64,000 bases of DNA, taken from NCBI GenBank assembly GCA_011800155.1, contig CM022372.1, positions 744,001 through 808,000 of the forward strand. The letters run 5' to 3'. Position 1 is the stretch's first letter; the number at the start of each line of letters is the position of its first letter. Both the position numbers and the translations under genes were made by a program. The notes below the pieces were generated by a model. It made no database searches and had not been told where the DNA came from. It saw only the letters and a program-made list of their open reading frames with translations. The DNA comes from Flammulina velutipes. Taxonomy: Eukaryota; Basidiomycota; Agaricomycetes; Agaricales; Physalacriaceae. Below are positions 1 to 12,062 of the stretch, piece after piece.

Positions 1-663
1 TGAAATCAAAAACCCAACCTGTCCCTTTGCTATATCCTTCAGCGCATGAACAACAATCACACCTTCCTTCTCCCTCCACGAATAAACAGCGTTGAAGGCC
101 CCCGCACAGCCGTGGTTCAGCCTCGCCATCGTAGGGAACACACCCACCGCGTCTCCCGTAGCAACCGCGTTCGTGCTGATAATCGCCACTGCCACCTCCG
201 CAGGGTGCGCTAGCGGGTCCAGGTCCGGAGGGAAGTGCACGTACGACAGGTTATAGAGCGCCGAGCGCGCGTCAGGGTCTAACGCCAGGAGTCTTTCGCT
301 CACGTACGTAGCTGGGTTGAACCCCTTCCCCGTTAACGTGCGGGGAATGACTAGGATAGGCTTCTCGCGTATCACCAGCTCGCCTTGCTGGTAATCACCT
401 TGTTATGAGCGCTCGTATGGACGAGGGGCGGATGTACTAACTTTGATATCTCGTAGAGCCATAACGCCCTTGCCTCTCCCAGGCAGGTCGACTACTTGGA
501 ACATCGGAGCCAGACTTTTCGGAGCCGGAGACGGGGATGGAGATGTAAGATAGAAATAGCCCAGCAGCGAGCTGCATACCCCCAGAACGAGGACAGCCCA
601 AAAGCCGAAACGTTTGGGCGCTGGCTTGGGTTTAGAATTCGAATGTTTAGGAGGACGCGCCAT
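1..663 (-). CDS. SET-domain protein with N-terminal membrane anchor (partial, left edge)
   Basis: The start codon is at 663, and the gene runs off the left edge. The first exon encodes a basic N-terminus (MARPPKHSNSKPKPAPKRF), then one hydrophobic segment at about residues 20-40 (FGFWAVLVLGVCSSLLGYF), a proline-rich stretch, and the start of a SET domain (DLPGRGKGVMALRDI). An intron of about 50 bases beginning GTTAGT follows near 440-390. The second exon continues with QGELVIREKPILVIP and the SET core LNHGCAGAFNAVYSW, then VVHALKDIAKGQ. The NHGC...N motif corresponds to the NHSC..N S-adenosylmethionine/lysine-binding motif of SMYD-like SET proteins. A protein-lysine methyltransferase is therefore likely. 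The predicted anchor would tether it to a membrane, which is unusual. The C-terminal part lies outside the window. Confidence 0.75.
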
Positions 664-982
664 CAAGAAAAGACGTTAGGAATCTATGATAAGCGCAGCT
701 TCATAGAGTTGTAGAAAACCAATAGATGGAGGCAAAAGGAAAGTCGCGCATCAAACACGGTCTGCTCCTGTTCGCGACACGCTCCAACATAGTTTTGATC
801 AAGTTGTGATTCCATTCAGTATTACAGACACTTGAACGGTCCATCTATAAGCTATATAACTATGCGAGGGTGGGGTCGTGATATCGTAAGAGGTCGTCAA
901 TGGTTAATTTAGGTATATAAAGTCAAGACGGAGAAACCAAACACTGTATGTACGTTCGAGTGCGGAAAAAAACGAGAATAAG
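664..982. other. Intergenic region, promoter side of the SET gene
   Basis: This 319-base gap lies between the start of the SET gene and the stop of the antiporter gene, both on the minus strand. I see no credible coding exon. TATA-like A/T runs occur near 850-860 and 911-920. They could serve the minus-strand SET gene but are not diagnostic. Confidence 0.4.
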
Positions 983-3900
983 TTAAAATGGCCACCAGGA
1001 GAGGAGGTACCATCGAGCGTATTGAACACCCGTTAGCGATGAGAATTCCTGGACTGCCGAGCTTATGCCATATGAATCAATACCACCTTCCTTCAACCCA
1101 GGTGCATAGTAGAAGCCAGAAGTAAGGACGAGGTAACTAGTGCAAATATCAGCTTTGTTTCTAGATGCTAGTCGAAAGATGCGTACCTGAGAATGAGAAT
1201 GCTTCCACGATGATAATTGCTTTTCGCCTCAATGTAGGTGTAGGTCATCAAGAACATGGAGAGAATAATGGCGATAACATCCCAGCGAGGGAAGATAAGG
1301 CTACACGCCGTCAGTACGACATTCAAAGAAGGTCAAAGGTAAAACATACGTAAAAGTTTTCGCAACCTCGCCCATCTTATCAGGAGCCCACCAAGCGGAA
1401 AACGCAACCATGGCCGGGATCTGAAGCAGGCAGACCTGAAGGGCATACGCAGAGCCGATTTCCATACTACACGAAAGTCAACACATGTCTCGTCCAGGAG
1501 ACGAAGTAGACGTACCTCAAAGCGATGTTTCCATTCAATGCAAAAGACATTGCATTCATGAACTCAGTCGTATTCGGAACAAGAGCGAACAAAGTAACAC
1601 CGAGGAACTTTTCGTCAATTCCGGAACCTTGAAGAATAACATCCACAACGTCGACGAGAATTTCTAGACACGTTGGTAAGCAGGGAGAAGACAGGCCAAG
1701 GAAATGGGCATACCAGCAATGATAGCATACAACAGAGTGCATCCCATGAGGACACTAGCACTGGTGGTCCTATTCCAAGAAGGAGCATCGTGACCACCAT
1801 GACCACCTCCAGCGTCATGCTCAGCGCTGGATGTTCTCGCGGGACCGGGCGAAGGAGGGATCGCCTGCTGGTGACGAAGAGCGCTGACAGTAGCGACAGC
1901 GACAGCCCGTGTGAAATCATCCGTCGTCATAGCCGGGGGAAGATTCATAGGCTGCATGCCAGATGTCTTCATAGCCTGATCAACACTCTCGAGAACAGGC
2001 GTAAACCCAGGAGGAGGAGGGAGAGCTTGGTTAGCGTACGACACGCGACGGTGCATGACTGGGGATGGAGGACGCCTCGAGGACTGAGGCACCGGGGTTT
2101 GAGAACGCGAGCCACCAATGTTGGCGTGACTTTCTCTGCGATTCAAAGAATGCGAAATGCCCGAAGAAGCTAGCCGGTGATAAACCGAGTGGCGATTGTG
2201 AACTGGGAGTTCAGGCTGCATCAATTGTTGAGGATTCTGCCAGATTTGCGACGCATGCGTGCGAAGAGAAAACCACAGTCCGATCAAATAAGACTGAAGA
2301 CAATATAATGAGTATGAAAAGAGCAAGGCGAGGAGCGACTTACGAATACAAGAATAATTGCGCAGAAATACATCAACTGCTTAACGGTGGACTGGTAGAA
2401 CGGATCATCGACGGGGTCCGGGTGTTTGTAGTAGCACTGGTCACAGATCCAAGGCATATTCGAACCTCCAGGACCTGGAGTGGAAGGGCAGCCTTTGCAG
2501 ATAAGTTGGAACTATCCAAAGCGTTAGTCGAAATCGACAGATTGAGAGGAATCCACTGACGTTGCCATATGTTTGATAGAACAAGGTCGGTGTCAGCGTT
2601 CCAATAATCGCCATGATCAACATCATGCTGGTGACACCCGCACTCTTTGCGTTGAACTTTTGCTCCTTGCGTCGGAAAGCCGCGCTGACCATACTCATGC
2701 CAGGCATGAGCAAGACACCGGCTAACAAACTACCCACGATAGATCCTTCGACGAGATGACCCTTGTTCTGCGCAAGAGCCATGGAATAGAGAATAATCTC
2801 GATGATGGAACCAAAAGTCGCGTTGATGACAGCTCCCATACCGATAGATGACTGAGCAGAGATGGAGGCGACAGCCATACCGATGAAGTACGACAGAGGA
2901 ATGACACTAAGCAAACTGAGGACAAATATGACGGCCTGTGACGCTACCGCAGCTAGGATGGGCGGGATGTGTTGGTGGTGTTCCTCCCTGCGCTCAACCA
3001 ATGGCAGGAGCACGAGGCCGTCCAGAATAACGAAAAACACGACAGGCATAAGGTTGACGAACAGGATATTAACTCCCCCAACCGTGTATTTGTAGTATTG
3101 TAGTCCGACGGCTCGGTACGTGCAGAGGAGAACCTTGGATGATCCAGAAGGTGCCACTTGCCCAGCCGAAATTCTGGGATGTTTGACAGAGAAATGCGAG
3201 ACGCCGATGTCAGCTGTGGAAGCATCTTGGGACGGTTCGGCTTCTTCAGCGACCACGACGGCGGGGGGCGCAGCGCAGAATCGAATGGCATCGGGCTTGG
3301 AGAAGAGATGCTTAAGGAGAGCCCAATTGAGTTTGGCCATGGGGATAGTAACGACCAGTCCCCAACAGATCAGGCAGACGGCGAGCATCAACGGAGTGAT
3401 GAGGCAAACGACGAATAGCCAGAAGCACACTTTGCCCAAGATATCGCTGTTGTTCATTTTGGCGATGCCAATCGAGTCTTCAGAGGATGTGGTAGAGAGC
3501 GTCGCGCCGTATGACTTTGACGGAGGGGGACTGCGAACCTCTGATACGGATTGAAGCAGGGATGTTTGCTCGCCGGGGACGGTGACTGGATTCCATGAAA
3601 CACTTTGGACGTGTCGCGGGGTGACAGGGGACGCGTCGCTGGATGGACCGCGAATGGTACTGCTATCTTCGGCAATTCGCACGGTTTGAGTTGAATCGCC
3701 GCTCATCTGGCGTTCCCGTCGGCCATCAGTGTCGGGCTCGTCATCATGTTCGTCGTTGTCGTCCTCGTCCTCGAAGGATTCGCCTTCAACGTATTTTCCA
3801 AATGGCCACGCAAGGTACCAACCCAGGCCGAAAAGCAGGGAAGAGTATCTCCTTCCCCCCTGCGGTACGACGTAGAGAATAGCAGAGGCGGCGAAGATGA

Positions 3901-4540
3901 CAAGGGCGAGCCACCATCCAAAAGCGAGAACCCAGAAGATATTTCCAGGGAGAAGATGGCGCTCCGCCTGCGCAGAGGGAACGGAGTGGAGGGCCTCGTC
4001 TGCGTAACGCGTGACCGAACGAGACTTTTTGTAGAGCGCTGGTTTCCAGATCGGTAGACCAAAGGGATGCTCGACATTGATAAGCGATTGTCTGTCCTTG
4101 AGTGTTATCGGATCCTTGTCTTCGTCGTCGTCGTCGCCATCTGCGTCCTCATCATCGTCTTCCTCAACGGCAGCAGCCTTGCCACCCCGTCTCGAAGTAT
4201 GCTCGACACCATCTTCATCCTCATCTTCGTCCTGCTCGCTCAAGAGGTCGTCGTCGCGGAACGCGCGAGCCGCGCTGCTTACGCTCGTGCTGCGGTTCCC
4301 TCTGTGCATTGAGGCAGCAGAAGAGCTGCGTACAATGATTGGGGTAGGTGCTTGTCGTGGCATGGACGGTGACGAAGATTGCGAAAAGTAAGACGTTCCC
4401 TGGTTGTGGTGTGGCGGTCCTTCCGACCACGGGGAGCCGTGGCTGAGCGAACGGTGCATATGGCTGTGAGGAGTCGGAGTCGACGAGACACCGCCGTCGT
4501 TGTCGTTGTCTTCAGCCGACGGTAGACGATAGTTCGACAT
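983..4540 (-). CDS. Vacuolar cation/H+ antiporter of the CAX/Vnx1 type
   Basis: This is a CAX-superfamily antiporter, most like the fungal Vnx1 branch (vacuolar Na+,K+/H+ exchange). Exon 1 (4540-2561) carries a serine-rich N-terminus, long acidic Asp/Glu runs at about residues 100-150, the Vnx1-type segment [17 protein letters not shown], and the first exchanger repeat with [14 protein letters not shown]. Later exons give the second repeat: [14 protein letters not shown], then a long serine/proline loop with a histidine/glycine patch (GGGHGGHD), then [21 protein letters not shown]. The tail contains SAWWAPDK and [16 protein letters not shown]. The two alpha-repeats with conserved glutamates in GS.IE and NTTEF are the family signature. 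The last exon ends WYLLSWWPF with a stop at 983-985. At least five GT-AG introns are visible. Length is roughly 1000 residues. Exact ion specificity is inferred. Confidence 0.88.
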
Positions 4541-5254
4541 CGTGGGCTACGATAGCGAAGGGCTTTTGTCGTCGTTGTATAGTGTCGTCGCCCAGCGAAA
4601 CAAACAAAAATGAAGGTGTCGACGTCAAGTGAAGGTGGGTTGTCAAGAAAGGAAAGGCGCCTGGAAGACGTCACACACAAGACTAGACCTGTCACACACT
4701 GGGAACGTCGTGGTTATTGAGTAAGGAGTACAGGAGTTCCCTTGACGTTTGGCGGTCTCCTTATGCGGTAATTGTGCGTTATGGGCTCCGGGAAACGTGT
4801 GCGTAGACTGCCAAAGCGCGGACGAACTATACGATCAGAATTTGAGAGGGTATAAGCACGCCTTAAGGCCAGAATTAAAAATCGGAGACAGTAGGATGAA
4901 TAGTAAATGATAATACACAATACTGACACATACATTTCAATGCCAATGGCATGGCGAGGAATGTAATGCCACTGTAAATACGACGCCACATTCGCGGCAA
5001 CTTCCGTCCGCGGCAATCACCGAGTCACCAATGACCATCGAGTCATCGACCATTGACCACTGACCAGTCTGCAAACGATTCGATTTCCACTCTCTTGGAC
5101 TTAGGATCTTGGTGAAAGACTAAAGTGGTTGCTAACAATGAACAGGCGACAAATAAGCGCTAACAATTCCCGTGACAAAACACGGTACACGTGGCTTTTC
5201 CTAACACAAACCGTCACGCGTCGATCTGTCACTTGCATTCACCACTTGACTTTC
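4541..5254. promoter_or_regulatory. Divergent promoter region, antiporter / CHL1
   Basis: This 714-base region separates two divergently transcribed genes, so it should hold both promoters. An ACGCGT hexamer lies at 5216-5221, close to the CHL1 start. I see no supported open frame here. Confidence 0.5.
5216..5221. promoter_or_regulatory. ACGCGT (MluI cell-cycle box-like) site upstream of CHL1
   Basis: The palindrome ACGCGT ends 33 bases before the CHL1 start codon. In yeasts this hexamer is the MBF binding site in front of G1/S genes. Similar sites precede the two other replication/repair genes of the window. Function here is inferred. Confidence 0.45.
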
Positions 5255-8200
5255 ATGGCAATGTCCTTAGAACTTCCAACGCCCGACGCGTTCCCTGCGT
5301 TTCCTTTCTCTCCGCCGTATGACATCCAAGTCGATATCATGCGCCATCTCTATGCCTCCATCGAACAGAAGAAGGTTACAATCGTGGAAAGCCCTACAGG
5401 CACTGTAAGCGCGCCTGCTCTGGCACGTTCCTTCCAATTGAGATTTCCTCTAGGGAAAGACACTCAGCCTTCTATGTGCGAGCTTGACGTGGCTCAACGA
5501 TGAACGAAATCGCGCCAGAAAGGGTAAAATGGCAGCTTTTGCGGGTCCAGAGGAGGGCGAGTTTTTGTTCTGGCTGCTTCTTGCGCCCTTGTTTAACACT
5601 GCAAACTAGATGAAGACTGGGTGTCCAAGCAAACTCGCGAACGCATTGCTCTTGAACTCGACTCCAAAGAAAGGGACTACAGGGAGAAACTTGAGATTGC
5701 TCGGAAGAAGGAAACCGAACTAAAGAAGAAGATGGGTGCGCGTGTGCTCAAACGACCAGTAGGTTCTTTCCTTATATTTAATTCAGTGACTAAAAATCTG
5801 ACCTTCTCATTAGAGGCTCGCCAACACAGAGACGACCTCTCAGGCTGCAGAAGAAAACGATGATATTTTCTTACCTGAATCCGAGGAAATTGACGAAGAC
5901 GATAATCTTTCACCTGCAGTGAAGGCTCTCATGGCCAAGTAGCCCATTTTCTCGCCTATTCCGATACTATCTCATCGCACATCACATAGACTCGCTAAAG
6001 GATCTAAACACGGCTCAGACGAAGAGGAACTAACGTGCACGAAGATATATTACGCCTCGAGGACGCATTCACAACTCATGCAGATCGTTCCTGAACTCCA
6101 GCGACTAAAACTACAGGTTCTGAAGAATGGTCTAACACCTTCGTCTCCGCCATCTCTGGGCAAACGAGGGGTAGTTGCCCTGGAAGAAGACGAGGGGCCG
6201 ATTTCCTATACTCGAACAGTATCCCTTGGCTCTCGTAAGCAGCTGTGTATCAACGATAAACTGCGAAAGAAGACCAAAGACATTGATGAGGCTTGCCGTG
6301 AGATTCTGGATGGTACGTCTACACCTCTCCGAATCTCGCCTGCTTCTCACCAAGAATCACAATAGAGAAGGGCGATAAGCGCTGCCAATTTCTTCCTCCT
6401 ATGGATGAGGAGGAGAGAATGCTTGATTTTCGAGATCAAATTCTGGTGAGCGTTCCCGCCGGTTGTACACCAGCTCCCTAACAATGAGTAGGCGGCACCC
6501 AAGGACATTGAAGAACTTGCCAGTGCGGGACATATGAATAATTTGTGTCCTTACTTCGGATCGCGACGCGCCATACCCCAGGCGGAACTGGTCACTCTCC
6601 CGTATAATCTCTTGCTGCAACACTCTGCCCGAGAAGCTCTCGGTATCGACCTCAAGGACCAGATCGTCATCATAGATGAAGCTCACAGTACGTCAAATTG
6701 CACAAGAAGAAGGAAATGTCTGACGTTATAGATTTAATACCAACCCTCCTTTCGCTATCGACGCACAGACTCTCCCTCAGCATCCTTTCGTTGTCTTTCC
6801 AACAAATCTGCGTGTACGTTGCGAAGTTCCGGAATCGACTGTCTCACTCCAATATGCTGCATCTGAAGCGCTTGGTTGCGTTCTTGGACGCGCTGAAGAA
6901 ATTCGTTGTCAGTTGGAAAGATGATGCTAAACGAAAGTCACAGCGAACCGAAATCATGTCCGTGGCCGATATTGTGGGAAGGTTAGGCACGAAAGCAGCA
7001 TCCATTAATCTGCTAGAGGTGACAAAGTATTTGAAGACGAGCAAGGTATGTACCAGTGGCTCAAATGTCATGTCCAGAACGACTGAGAAATTCTGATAGG
7101 TGGCAAGGAAGATCGCTAACTACTCTGATAAGGAGGCCGAGAAAGCTGCTCAGGCTGGTACGCTTCCTTCGTTGCAATCATTTGATGCCCTTTGCTGATC
7201 AACAACTTCAGGTACCACAAAATCGACGAAACAATTGAGGAAAGGTGCTATACCACCATTGCATCGCGTGGAAGAATTTCTCGTTTCTCTTACAGCAACG
7301 AACGATGGTATGCGGCTCTTCACTTCGTTCGTTGTACTGAATGAACGACCTCATTGTCAGATGGTCGCGTCAGCTTATCCATGGTGGGCACCCCAGGCCA
7401 AGAAGACGTGGAGATTAAGTACCAGCTGCTCAATCCTGCGCCGCATTTTCTCGAAGTGGTTGAGGAGGCGCGCTCCGTTATATTAGCAGGAGGAACGATG
7501 TCACCTGTCCGTCCTTATACCCAAACTCTTTCTATACACCAACTAACCGGTCTGAACCTCCAGATCATCGACGTAATCAACCAACTATTCTCTACTGTTC
7601 CTGCTGAGAGGATAACTAGCTTCTCCTGCGGTCATATCATACCTAGCTCCAACTTGCTGGGCTTGACGGTGACCAAAGGCCCATGTGGCACGGAGCTAGA
7701 GTACAAAGCAGAGAAACAGGGCGATAAAGCTGTGGTATGTATATCTCGAAGCTTGATCTTCGGACGAGAACTAAATGCCCCGATGTAGATCAACGAGCTT
7801 GGGCAGATCGTGTCAAACTTGGTCGCCATCTGTCCCGGTGGCGTCATTGTGTTCTTTCCTTCTTACAAGTTCCTGAATACGGCTAAGGAGTCATGGAAAA
7901 CCAGTGGCCATCTACAAAGATTCGGGAAAAAGAAAACAGTGAGTGATGAGGCTCTTGGAGTGCTACGGGGTTATAATGTATTTTTTAAAAAAGGTGTTTT
8001 TCGAACCGGAGGAGGCAACAGCGGTTGAAAGTGTAATGCAAGAATATGCTTCAGCAGTCCGTACTGGCGTAAGCTCATCTCCTCGTGACGTCGTTTAACA
8101 ACTCATAAAGTTCCAAGCCAGGTGCTGTGCTGTTTGCAGTTATTGGCGCCAAATTATCGGAAGGGTTGAATTTTGCCGACGATCTTGCGCGGTGTGTGGC

Positions 8201-8602
8201 GGTGGTCGGGCTTCCGTTTGCGAATCTGGGGTCTGTTGAGCTTCAGGAGCGTATGAAGTATGTCCGGCGATTGGAAGAGAAGGGTGCCATCAAGAAGGCA
8301 TCGGGTCAGAAGGACGCCGCCGCGGAGCTGTATGAGAATATGTGTATGAATGCGGTCAACCAGAGCATAGGTGGGTGTAATCGACGTCTTCTATTGATAT
8401 GTCGTATTCACGTCATTCAGGACGCGCTATTAGACATAAGGGCGACTGGGCGGCGTTGGTGCTATTGGACAAACGGTACGCGTCGAGTTCGATAAGAGGC
8501 AAGTTGCCCAAGTGGATAGCCTCGGACATGAAGATAGCGCAGACGTTTGGACAGACGATGCAACCATTAGCTAGTTTTTTCAAGGAGAAGAGGGTCGTAT
8601 AG
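5255..8602 (+). CDS. CHL1: ATP-dependent DNA helicase Chl1/DDX11
   Basis: This is a superfamily 2 helicase of the XPD/FANCJ/DDX11 group, which supports sister-chromatid cohesion and replication-fork processing in the nucleus. Walker A is ESPTGTGKTLS, interrupted by an intron between GT and GKT. Next come a DDX11-like WVSKQTRERIALEL helical insert, motif Ia YYASRTHSQL, and four cysteines in QLCIND, EACREI, RCQF and NLCPYFGSR that fit the Fe-S cluster. The Walker B DEAH box is IVIIDEAH. The C-terminal helicase half contains VILAGGTMSP, GGVIVFFPSY, the SEGLNFADD motif V region and NQSIGRAIRHKGDWAALVLLD (motif VI). The protein ends MQPLASFFKEKRVV. About a dozen small introns interrupt the gene. 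The start at 5255 (MAMSLELPTPDAF) precedes the usual FPFxPYxIQ motif. DDX11 order and length match, and FANCJ-specific extensions are absent. Confidence 0.92.
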
Positions 8603-8735
8603 CAACAGGCATAGTTAGAAGTCTATTTGATTTACAGTTGACAGTCACGGAGACCAAACAAATGTTGTTGGTGATTTGTTTGTTCCGCTTCTCTTTTCCC
8701 TAAACCACTTGGACGACGGATTATTTGCGGTAGAA

Positions 8736-10689
8736 ATGGGTTTCTTTTCGTCCAGGAAACCAGACGACGACTACACGCACACAGACAAGTCCGTCGTCCA
8801 TGTTATACGGTCTCGTTTCGTATGTAACTGCTTTCATTTATGGTGGTCGATGCACTGATAGCATTTCGTTTCATTACCCCATTCGCGTATTTAGTATGGC
8901 AAGAACAAAGGAAAAGAACGCGAAGAGGCCAATGGGACCTTTGTTGATCCCGCGACTTCAACGGCACAAACTCTATCTCATCCTTCGAAGCCCATCCATT
9001 CAAGCCCTTCCGTGCTCTCTCCATCTCATAAAAAGACTGCCAGCAATTCGCAGCAGATCCATGGCGCATCCACCTCCAAGTCTGCCTCGACAATGTCGCC
9101 TCCTCCGCCACCGTCAGTCCGAGCAGCCTCGACGCGTTCAACCAAAGAGAACCGCCACACCGCGCCTGCCTCTCCCAGAAAGCCCGCCGACAATGCAACG
9201 TGCGTCTCCAAACCCTTTCCCACGCTTCACCTTTCCAACTCAGTTACAGTGTTACTCTCGCGCAGCGCCTCAATGAACTGGCGTCCGCAAACGCGGATGG
9301 CCTGCTAAAGTGCGCAATCATCATCAATTTAATTTCCGGTTCTTATTGAACGACGTACAGTGACGATGAATACCGAATGCTGCGCCAAAACCTTTTTGAA
9401 CGGTTCTCTACGAATACCACTGTCCCTTCTGAATCCCCAGTCGTTCCCGCGACACCGCGACACCACCCCCAAGGTAGCGAGAGCAGCCGGAGTACGTCAA
9501 CTTCCGTGCTTGTCATACCACGAACTAACAGAATCCAGTGTCCACAACCTCCCGCCCATCCTCAAATTTCGTAGTCGAAGTCCCCCGTTCCCCTTCCATT
9601 CGTTCACGCAGCTCGGTCTCCTCCTTCTTCCGTCGAAATAATTCCATACGACATGCGCCAGGCAGTTCGAAGGACTTGAGCGACACTTCCAGCATTTTCT
9701 CCTCCACCTCAGGGTCTACCAATTTGTTCAGGCGCTTGAATAAAAAGTCTAGCTCTGGCTCTTTGTCTTCCGTCAAAACGGAGGCGTCTCGTCCTGCGGA
9801 TGCCATGTCTATAGCGTCGCGTCGGACGGCGGACCGCGAATACAACAGCTTACCTCACATAAATTCTCCCGCACGCTCTACTGCATCGAGCATCCGAAGA
9901 TTTGCCAACCCACCCTCATCATTCCCCGGCACACGGGCTCTTCCTTCAGATTCAAAACACGACGTGTTTGACGAGGATAGTCTGAACAGTTCAGCAGCAA
10001 TTAGAGAAGAGATGGCCGCAGTGGAGGCGGAGCGAAAGCGATTGATGGATGCCTTTAATGGGCTGGAGCTGTCGACGTTGACGAAGCGGACCCAGAGGCA
10101 GGGCAAGATGCACGAATCGGGGAGCATGGACGCCTCGACGTGGACGCTCATTCCGGATTCGAGGAGTTTACGACGAGTTGGAGGTGACAGTGATGCGACA
10201 TCCGTGCGATCTGGAACGTCGATGAGTACGTCGTATACTGGACGTAGAGTGGTGCGGCAGAAGACGAGTTCCAGCCTGGCGACGACATCGTCGAAACCCG
10301 CGTCGCTGCATCGCAAGAACTCGATGTCGAGTATGTCATCTGGGAAAGGATTCGGGGGGCAGCATTCGGCTGGCCTTGCTCCACCTGTACCTTCAATACC
10401 CGCTGGACTGCTGTCATCGGGTTTCAACGGCAGCTCGTCCAGCATTAACATGGCACGCAGTACTGGCCATTTGCCGATGTCTTCTGTTCCGGAGGACGAC
10501 GTCAATTCGGTGGTGTCTTCCTCGAGTGCTGCAAGGCACGCTAGGGAAGTCGACTTGGAGCTGGAGAGGGAGATGCAGGATATTCGACGTCGGCGAGAGG
10601 AGGTTGGCTTGCGGTATGATGGGCGACTGGAGTACCTGCGAGCCAAGTTAAAGGGAGCACAGTTGCACGAGAAATTGATGAAAAAGTGA
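8736..10689 (+). CDS. Conserved serine-rich protein of unknown function
   Basis: I do not recognise a catalytic domain. Exon 1 (8736-8819) reads MGFFSSRKPDDDYTHTDKS and ends VVHVIRSRF. A GTATGT intron (8820-8894) follows, and exon 2 continues YGKNKGKEREEANGTF. This splice joins two open frames cleanly, so I prefer it over the ATG at 8896, which lies in a different frame. Two more short introns follow near 9200-9350. The remainder is low-complexity and rich in Ser, Pro and Arg (FRRNNSIRHAPGSSKD, NLFRRLNKKSSSGSLSS). A predicted helix lies at IREEMAAVEAERKRLMDAF, and the C-terminal coiled coil is LELEREMQDIRRRREEVGLR. Many RxxS sites suggest regulation by phosphorylation. It could be a cytoskeletal or signalling scaffold, but nothing here proves that. 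Confidence 0.7.
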
Positions 10690-11153
10690 TGCTGGATACC
10701 GTATTATGATACCCTCTTGTTTATAACTTGGATTATAGTCGCTCTTTTATTTTGTTTTTATTCAACAAGTACGTTGGTTCACCGACAAGTTTTGGCACGC
10801 TCTCGCAATCTAATATCTGGGTCGATGTAGCGTCGTCCATCTACAAGTTCCGGAGATTTGACTCCATGCAACCTATACCTACTTTATTCTCTGCTGATTC
10901 GGCCTCGTATGTCTAATCTCCTATTGAACACACTTGTTAACTTAGGTAATGAATGTACTACGGGACATATGCATAGCATTTCTTTTGACTCTGAAACCAT
11001 CCTCAAACAGCTACAGCGCCACAATGATGATGCATATGAGAAGTTGAATCTACCAGACACAGTACGTTGTCTTGGGACAGCTTTGATATATAAGCCTCTC
11101 AACAACAACGGCTTCCCAAATCCCACCTCTGTAGTAACCCATCCTCAAGGCAA
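10690..11153. other. Intergenic region
   Basis: This 464-base gap lies between two plus-strand genes. An open frame overlaps it but lacks codon character and is out of frame with the secreted protein. I see nothing else. Confidence 0.35.
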
Positions 11154-11536
11154 ATGCGATTTTCAGCCTCCGCCCTCATGCTCTGTCCTCTGGCAGCTTT
11201 TGTCAGCGGCAGAGCAATTGTCGTTGAGAGAGAAGTCCCGGGGCCTTGCTCGTGCATGTACGAGGACGATGTGGGCTACGGATGCTTTGCTCCCAAACAA
11301 CTCCCGAACAACATACTGGCATGTGTGACGGTCAGAACTGGCGTGTATCGATTCTGCTGCCCGGAATGCGGTACATATATCTATTTCTCCTCCACGCCAG
11401 GTGTACTGACGATTGATATGTTCTAGTTTGCAATGAGGGGATCCCTTCTCTTCCTAAGAAGGAGTTTAAGAGACTGGTAGCAGAGAAGGAAGCGGAGATA
11501 CAATCGACGGGAAATGAGAAGAAGAGGAATGAATAG
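11154..11536 (+). CDS. Small secreted cysteine-rich protein, unknown function
   Basis: Exon 1 starts MRFSASALMLCPLAAFVSGRA, a good signal peptide with likely cleavage after SGRA. An intron starting GTACAT (about 11372-11426) joins CCPEC to VCNEGIPSLPKKEF. The protein is about 108 residues. The mature part has eight cysteines in the pattern CxC, C, C, CCxxC, C, which would allow four disulfides. A charged tail ends GNEKKRNE. The even cysteine count, small size and signal peptide fit fungal small secreted proteins. The spacing does not fit a hydrophobin, where two CC pairs are expected. Its function is unknown, and an effector-like or cell-wall role is only a possibility. The splice phase keeps the frame. 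Confidence 0.65.
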
Positions 11537-11708
11537 GAACGACAACATACATAGACTCTGGCACAAGATAATTGCCATTTCGCGCAACGTTCAACTTGAG
11601 GAGAAATTCCACGATGTTCCGGTAGTTGTCGGGCCGACTATCGGCTGAAGTCGGCTAATAATACATCGTTGTCAGCATTCTTCAGTTCGTTCTATCTCGT
11701 CTCCCACC

Positions 11709-12062
11709 ATGTTTAGCCGCAACAGCGCGCGCCTGCTCCTGAGCGCTAAGCCATCTGCATCGCGACGAATGATATCTAATAACAGGCCGGCTCCCCCTGC
11801 GTTACCCCGGGAGCAGCAGAGAGAGTTCGAGGAGCTCCAGCGTCTCGCTCAGCAGCCACTGTTGGCGAAGGGAACGCGACAGGAATTGGAGGCTGAGCTG
11901 GCGTTGCATCCCGATGCACGGAAGCCTGTGAAGCCTGCGTTTGAAGGAGATGTTAACCCGGTAACAGGTGAGGAAGGGGGACCGAAGCAAGAGCCGGTAC
12001 GCAGGTGGAGTGTGGAGGACGAGGGTGATTGGAGCTTCAAAGGACGTGTATCAGATTTTTAA
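11709..12062 (+). CDS. SDHAF4: Succinate dehydrogenase assembly factor 4, mitochondrial
   Basis: This single-exon gene of 117 residues belongs to the SDHAF4/Sdh8 (DUF1674) family. That family binds the flavinylated SdhA subunit and promotes assembly of complex II in the mitochondrial matrix. The N-terminus is arginine- and serine-rich without acidic residues (MFSRNSARLLLSAKPSASRR), as expected for a matrix-targeting signal. The family signature is at the C-terminus: NPVTGEEGGPKQEPVRRW, then GDWSFKGRVSDF and the stop. The terminal GDW..KGRVSDF block is the most conserved part of the family and is intact. It lies 172 bases after the secreted-protein gene on the same strand, with no functional link apparent. 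Confidence 0.93.
   Translation: MFSRNSARLLLSAKPSASRRMISNNRPAPPALPREQQREFEELQRLAQQPLLAKGTRQELEAELALHPDARKPVKPAFEGDVNPVTGEEGGPKQEPVRRWSVEDEGDWSFKGRVSDF

Noticed and set aside
3703..4391. Several 80-125 codon frames on both strands within the antiporter exon
   Set aside because: They consist of Ser/Arg low complexity produced by the Asp/Glu runs of the antiporter and carry no motif.
8896..9276. 158-codon frame starting MARTKEKNAK
   Set aside because: The splice 8819/8895 gives the other frame with continuous coding on both sides, so this ATG is in an unused frame.
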